DNA of 64,000 nucleotides from contig JACKER010000011.1 of NCBI GenBank assembly GCA_020632925.1, forward strand, positions 124,001 through 188,000, in the 5' to 3' direction. This DNA is from Alphaproteobacteria bacterium (GTDB lineage: Bacteria > Myxococcota_A > UBA796 > GCA-2862545). Below are positions 60,222 to 64,000 of the stretch, in pieces (the first letter of the stretch is position 1; each line of letters opens with the position of its first letter). The position numbers and the translations under genes are program-made. The notes below the pieces were generated by a model. The model searched no databases, was not told the DNA's origin, and saw only the letters and a program-made list of their open reading frames with translations.

Positions 60222-61840
60222 GGCCGCTGCAGGGTCGCGAGGTCGGCGCCGATCGACGCCTGCCGGCCATCGACCGGTGCGCGCGATGGCTCGAGGAACT
60301 CGGCGCCACCGTGGTCGACGGCGACCAGCTCTCGTGTGGGGACGTCCGCGTCGCGCTGCCGGGCGCCGGCGACGATCCGGTCGCGCTCGGGTGCGAGGCC
60401 GGGGTCTACGACGGGCCCGTGGGCCCCGCGCGCTGGCACCCGCTCGACGTCCCGGGGTGCGTGGCGGCGGCGTGGGCGGGGCTCGGGCTGCTCGCCGCGA
60501 CCCTGGACACCGGGCGTGGAGGGTCCATCCGGGAGGGGAGCGTCCCGGTCCTGGACGCCGCGATCACGGCCTCCGAGCTCTCGGCGTTGCTGGTGGACGA
60601 CCCGCCGCGCGGCTGGGAACCCGTCCGGTGGGCGGCGAGCCCCTGGGTGGGGACCTACGCCTGCGCCGACGGGCGCTGGGTGCAGCTGCACGCCGGGCTG
60701 CCGTCGCACCTCGCGCGGCTCCTGCGCCACCCGCTCGTGGACGGGGCGCTCGCGGGCCTGGTGAGCCCGGAGACGCTGACCGATCCGCTCCGCGTGGGCT
60801 CGCCTCGCGAGGCCTGGCGCCAGCGGCGTGCGCTGCGCGCGCTCTTCCGCCGCCACCCGGCGCGGCGCTGGGAGGAGGGGCTCGGGGGTGACGGGCTGTG
60901 CGCCGTGATGTGCCGCACCGAGCCCGAGTCTCGGGCGATGTTCCCGGACGTGCGTGCGGTGGAGGTGCGCACGCTGGACGTGCCCCTCCGGGTGCCGTCC
61001 CCGCCCGACGGTCGTCCGCTCGGCGGGCTGCGCGTCGTCGACCTCACCCAGGTGATCGCCGGCCCCACGGCGGGGCGAGCCCTCGCGGCGCTCGGTGCGG
61101 AGGTCACGAAGGTGGTCGATCCGGGCGCCCGTCAGGGCTGGGTCGAAGCCTTCCGCGCCGCCTTCGACGCGGGCAAGCGCATCCTCCCGCTCGACCTGCG
61201 CACGGAAGCGGGGCGAGCCTCGCTGCACGCGCTGCTGCGCGACGCCGACGTGGTGATCCACGGGTTCCGCCCCGAGGCCGCCGACCGCCTCGGGGTCTCC
61301 GACGCCGCGATCCGCCGCCACGCGCCGGCCGCGGTGATCGGCGTCGTCAGCGCCTACGGGTGGGACGGCCCGTTCGGTGGCTGGCCGGGCTGGGAGCAGA
61401 CGGCGCAGGCGCTGGCGGGGACGGAGCTCGACTACGGGCGGGGGCGTCCCGATCTGGTGCCGCTGCCGGCCACCGACCTGTGTACGGGGCTCCTGCTCGC
61501 GCTGGGCACCGTCGCCGCGCTGGTGGGTGGTCGCGCGGCGCGGGTGGACGCCACGCTGCTCGGCACGGCCCTCGAGCTGCGACGGGGTGCGCCGGGACGG
61601 ACGGCCGTCCGACGGGCGGGCCTGAAGACGGTGCTCGGTCGGCGACCGGAGCTCGTGCGCCGCGTCCAGCGTCCGGGGCTGGGTGCGCTGACGGAGATCG
61701 GCGTGCCGCTGTCGATGGCCGGCGTGGAGCGCTTCCCGGAGCCGGGGCCGGGCGCGGTGGTGCCCGATCGGGTTCCGCGCAGGGTCGCGGGCACGCTGCC
61801 GTGGGTGGGTGTGCTCGTCGGAGGTAGGATCGGCGGGTGA
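60218..61840 (+). CDS. CaiB/BaiF-family CoA-transferase, tandem-domain form
   Basis: A 540-residue class III CoA-transferase. Residues 265-500 carry the standard N-terminal half: GLRVVDLTQVIAGPTAGRALAALGAEVTKV, KRILPLDLRTEAGR, VIHGFRPEAADRLG, VVSAYGWDGP and ATDLCTGLLLALG with the candidate catalytic Asp near 419. The first 265 residues look like a reduced first copy (WLEELGATVVDG; GLLAATLDTGRGG) followed by the C-terminal half (VGTYACADGRWVQLHAG), which normally comes after the catalytic half. The second copy lacks that C-terminal half. The enzyme may still form a complete active site within one chain. It is coupled on both sides by GTGA overlaps. Substrate is unknown. Confidence 0.85.
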   Translation: MRPLQGREVGADRRLPAIDRCARWLEELGATVVDGDQLSCGDVRVALPGAGDDPVALGCEAGVYDGPVGPARWHPLDVPGCVAAAWAGLGLLAATLDTGRGGSIREGSVPVLDAAITASELSALLVDDPPRGWEPVRWAASPWVGTYACADGRWVQLHAGLPSHLARLLRHPLVDGALAGLVSPETLTDPLRVGSPREAWRQRRALRALFRRHPARRWEEGLGGDGLCAVMCRTEPESRAMFPDVRAVEVRTLDVPLRVPSPPDGRPLGGLRVVDLTQVIAGPTAGRALAALGAEVTKVVDPGARQGWVEAFRAAFDAGKRILPLDLRTEAGRASLHALLRDADVVIHGFRPEAADRLGVSDAAIRRHAPAAVIGVVSAYGWDGPFGGWPGWEQTAQALAGTELDYGRGRPDLVPLPATDLCTGLLLALGTVAALVGGRAARVDATLLGTALELRRGAPGRTAVRRAGLKTVLGRRPELVRRVQRPGLGALTEIGVPLSMAGVERFPEPGPGAVVPDRVPRRVAGTLPWVGVLVGGRIGG

Positions 61841-62322
61841 ACGGGCCGAGCCGACGTTGGTTCCTGGGGGGAGGATTGCTGCTCGTCGGCGGGACGCTGG
61901 TCGCGCACGCGGTCGGCCACCGCCCGATGGAGGAGCGGGCGAGCGCTTTCCTCGGGTCCTCGGGGCGCACCACGCTCGAGTCCGTGCTGGAGGCCCTGCT
62001 CCCGGACGGCGCCCCCGTGGGCGAGGTCGCGGACGGCATCGAGGGCTTCCTCGCCCAGGGCGACCCCATCCAGGGCGGTCAGCTCGGCCTCGCGCTGACG
62101 GTGCTCGAGCACACCGGCGGGGCCTCGCTCTGGAGCTTCTCGCGGTTCTCCCGCCGGACGCTCGACGAGCGCCGCGAGATCCTCGAGGGCTGGCGGTCCT
62201 CGTCGCTGCAGACACGTCGCCAGATCGCCGACGCGATGCGCCGGGTCGCCCTGTTCTCCTGGTACACGCGGGAGCAGACCTGGGCGGCCATCGGGTACGA
62301 CGGGCCCTGGGTGCACCCGTGA
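61837..62322 (+). CDS. Tat-exported small subunit of a GMC oxidoreductase (gluconate 2-dehydrogenase subunit 3-like)
   Basis: A 161-residue protein. The N-terminus SRRWFLGGGLLLVGGTLVA is a twin-arginine signal. The mature helical domain (LESVLEALLPDGAP, IEGFLAQGDP, FSWYTREQTWAAIGYDGPW) resembles subunit 3 of membrane-bound gluconate and sorbitol dehydrogenases, which partners a GMC flavoprotein. Its gene overlaps both the CoA-transferase and the GMC oxidoreductase genes by 4 bp. The folded pair is probably exported together on this Tat signal, since the large subunit has none. Confidence 0.8.
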   Translation: MNGPSRRWFLGGGLLLVGGTLVAHAVGHRPMEERASAFLGSSGRTTLESVLEALLPDGAPVGEVADGIEGFLAQGDPIQGGQLGLALTVLEHTGGASLWSFSRFSRRTLDERREILEGWRSSSLQTRRQIADAMRRVALFSWYTREQTWAAIGYDGPWVHP

Positions 62323-63842
62323 TCCGCGGCGCAGCGGAGGTCCCCGAGGGCTTCACCGTGCGCACGGAGGTCTGCGTCGTCGGCTCGGGAGCGGGCGGGG
62401 GCGTGGCGGCGGCGCTGCTCTCCGAGGGTGGGCGGGAGGTCCTGGTCCTCGAGGAGGGGCCGCACGTCCCGCGCGAGCGCATGACGCAGCGCGAGGAGCA
62501 GATGTACCCGCTGCTCTACCGCGACGGCGGCAACCAGCTCACGGACGACGGCGGGATCAGCGTCCTGCAGGGGAGGGTGGTCGGCGGCAGCACCGTCGTG
62601 AACATGGCCGACGTCGTGGGCATCACCGAGGAGGTCTGGGCGCACTGGCGCACCCTGTTCGGCTGCGATCGTTGGTCGATGGACGATCTGGCGGAGGCCG
62701 CGGCGGACTGCCGGGCGACGATCGGCGCGAACCACGTGACCGCCGAGCAGCTGAACCGGAACAACGCGCTGCTCGTCCGCGGCGGCGACCGCCTGGGGAT
62801 GCGCACGGCCACGATGGAGCACAACCGCGTCGGCTGCGTCGGCTCGGGCTATTGCCTCATCGGCTGCGCCTACGACGCGAAGCGCTCGGTAGCGGTGTCG
62901 TGGATCCCGAGGGCGCTCGCGACCGGGCGGGTGATGGTCCAGTCCGAGGCGCGGGTGGATCGCTTCGAGCACGACCGCGGGCGGGTCGTGGCGGTGGTGG
63001 GGCACCTCGTGCGGCCGGCGGACGGTGCGAAGCTCGCGCCCTTCCGCGTGGAGGCAGACACCTTCGTGCTCGCGGCCGGCGCGATCCACAGCCCCCTCCT
63101 GCTGAAGGTCTCGGGGCTGGGTGGGGCGGCCGTCGGGCGGAACCTCTCGCTGCAGCCGCAGGCCCCGGTGGCGGCGTTGTTCGCCGACGACGTCGTGATG
63201 TTCCGCGGCATCCCGCAGGCCGGCTACGTCGACGCGGAGACCGCGACGGCCGAGGAAGGCCTCGGGGGCTTCCGTCTGGAGGCGGTGAGCGCCACCCCGG
63301 GGATGTCCGCCATCACGACCGCGTTGCCCACGGCCGACCTGCACCGCTTCATGACGCGCTATCGCCAGGTGGCGGCCAACCTCTGCCTCGTGCCCGACCG
63401 GCCCGGGGGGACGGTGACGGCCGATCGCAACGGGCGACCGCGCATCTCGTACGCGCTCACCCCCGCCGTACAGGCGACGATGATCGACGCGATCCGGACG
63501 GCGGCGCGGTGCTGGCTGGCTGCCGGTGCCGAGGGGGTGGCCCTACCGTTCCCGGGGCTGCCGATGGCGCGGTCCGAGGCTGATCTGGCGGCGTTGGACC
63601 GTGTCTCCGTCCGACCCGCGAGCACACCCATGATCAGCGCGCATCCCCAGGGGACCTGCCGGATGGGGCCGCGGGCGGGCGAGGCGGTGGTCGATACCGA
63701 TCTGCGCCTGCACGACGCACCCAACCTCTCCGTCCTGGATGCCAGCGTCTTCCCGACGACCGCGAGCAGCCACACGCAGCTGCCGGTCATGTCCCTGGCC
63801 TGGCTCGGGGCGCGAGCTATCCTGGAGCGGCCGGCGCGATGA
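62319..63842 (+). CDS. GMC-family FAD-dependent oxidoreductase
   Basis: A 507-residue flavoprotein. The dinucleotide-binding motif VCVVGSGAGGGVAAALLSEGG lies at about residues 15-35, followed by LQGRVVGGSTVVNM (FAD loop), LAAGAIHSPLLL, SAHPQGTCRMG (about 441) and DASVFPTTASSHTQLPVMSLA with the C-terminal catalytic His (about 484). A Cys-rich segment VGCVGSGYCLIGCAYDAKRS (three Cys) resembles that of long-chain alcohol oxidases and cholesterol-oxidase-like GMC proteins. It oxidises an alcohol; the substrate may be a sterol, fatty alcohol or sugar. The GTG start overlaps the small-subunit stop. Confidence 0.9.
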   Translation: MIRGAAEVPEGFTVRTEVCVVGSGAGGGVAAALLSEGGREVLVLEEGPHVPRERMTQREEQMYPLLYRDGGNQLTDDGGISVLQGRVVGGSTVVNMADVVGITEEVWAHWRTLFGCDRWSMDDLAEAAADCRATIGANHVTAEQLNRNNALLVRGGDRLGMRTATMEHNRVGCVGSGYCLIGCAYDAKRSVAVSWIPRALATGRVMVQSEARVDRFEHDRGRVVAVVGHLVRPADGAKLAPFRVEADTFVLAAGAIHSPLLLKVSGLGGAAVGRNLSLQPQAPVAALFADDVVMFRGIPQAGYVDAETATAEEGLGGFRLEAVSATPGMSAITTALPTADLHRFMTRYRQVAANLCLVPDRPGGTVTADRNGRPRISYALTPAVQATMIDAIRTAARCWLAAGAEGVALPFPGLPMARSEADLAALDRVSVRPASTPMISAHPQGTCRMGPRAGEAVVDTDLRLHDAPNLSVLDASVFPTTASSHTQLPVMSLAWLGARAILERPAR

Positions 63843-63872
63843 TCCGCTGCTAAGGTCGCGTCTGGAGGCGGG

Positions 63873-64000
63873 GTGCTCGAGTCGGTGGTTCCGTCGTTGG
63901 TGCGTGCTGCAGGTGTCTGCGAGCTCGCGTCCGCGCTCGGGGAATGGGTGGAGGCGGGTTTCACCACCTCGGTCGGCCTGTGGCGGCTTCGCGGTGACCG
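63873..64000 (+). CDS. 5' fragment, possible GAF-domain signalling protein
   Basis: A GTG with GGAGG 5 bases upstream opens a frame that runs off the window after 42 residues. The visible sequence (VVPSLVRAAGVCELASALGEWVEAGFTTSVGLWRL) resembles the first helix and strand of a GAF domain as found at the N-terminus of sensor kinases and cyclases. The assignment is tentative. Confidence 0.45.
   Translation, partial: MLESVVPSLVRAAGVCELASALGEWVEAGFTTSVGLWRLRGD

Noticed and set aside
63841..63872. Search for a terminator after the GMC oxidoreductase gene
   Set aside because: The 30-bp gap contains only a ribosome-binding site for the next gene and no hairpin.

Overview
The window is a very GC-rich, gene-dense bacterial chromosome segment with about 50 genes on both strands. 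Most neighbouring same-strand genes touch or overlap (GTGA, ATGA, TGATG). Several traits point to a Myxococcota-like (deltaproteobacterial) organism: two large Hanks-type Ser/Thr kinases, lipoproteins with an Asp-rich DADTDSD linker, an aerobic benzoyl-CoA pathway enzyme (BoxC), a large iterative PKS beside a type III PKS, and multidomain peptidoglycan enzymes. This placement is inferred from gene content; no rRNA, tRNA or phage gene was seen.

Layout. 1-5.4 kb: end of a SCO-family protein, a eukaryote-like PFK-2/FBPase-2, a secreted protein, and a HEXXH/beta-propeller protein. 5.4-14.3 kb (minus strand): an apparent operon of a 1252-residue wall enzyme with three catalytic domains, a kinase-AAA-TPR protein and a membrane kinase, with a palindrome and a hairpin in the gaps. 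15.5-20.5 kb: parC-parE-tetR. 21.3-25.7 kb: a c-type cytochrome with a DUF4336 protein, a 0.6-kb non-coding repeat island, and recD2. 25.7-33.4 kb (minus): methyltransferase, type I PKS and type III PKS, all translationally coupled, probably a phenolic-lipid or alkylpyrone pathway. 33.4-40.5 kb: housekeeping and unknown genes (SDR epimerase, pncA, gltX, M14-like amidase, SGNH-like protein). 40.5-42.3 kb: a nested inverted-repeat island, an M23-lectin lipoprotein and a heptamer island. 42.3-50.6 kb: PolX-PHP divergent from a RecA-like ATPase and an archaeal/eukaryal-type ATP-dependent DNA ligase, then lipoproteins and a VapBC pair. 50.7-57.1 kb: a GT-C-like membrane protein, a second heptamer island and sbcDC. 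57.2-64 kb: rlpA and boxC on the minus strand, divergent from a membrane protein, CoA-transferase and two-subunit GMC oxidoreductase operon, then the start of a possible GAF-domain protein.

The points I find most interesting are: the coupled methyltransferase-PKS-type III PKS operon; the triple-enzyme wall protein co-transcribed with two kinases; the RecA-like ATPase plus ligase pair opposite PolX; four non-coding islands built from hexamer or heptamer arrays, three of them with clear inverted arms; evidence for CTG starts; and very short, uncharged lipoprotein signal peptides.
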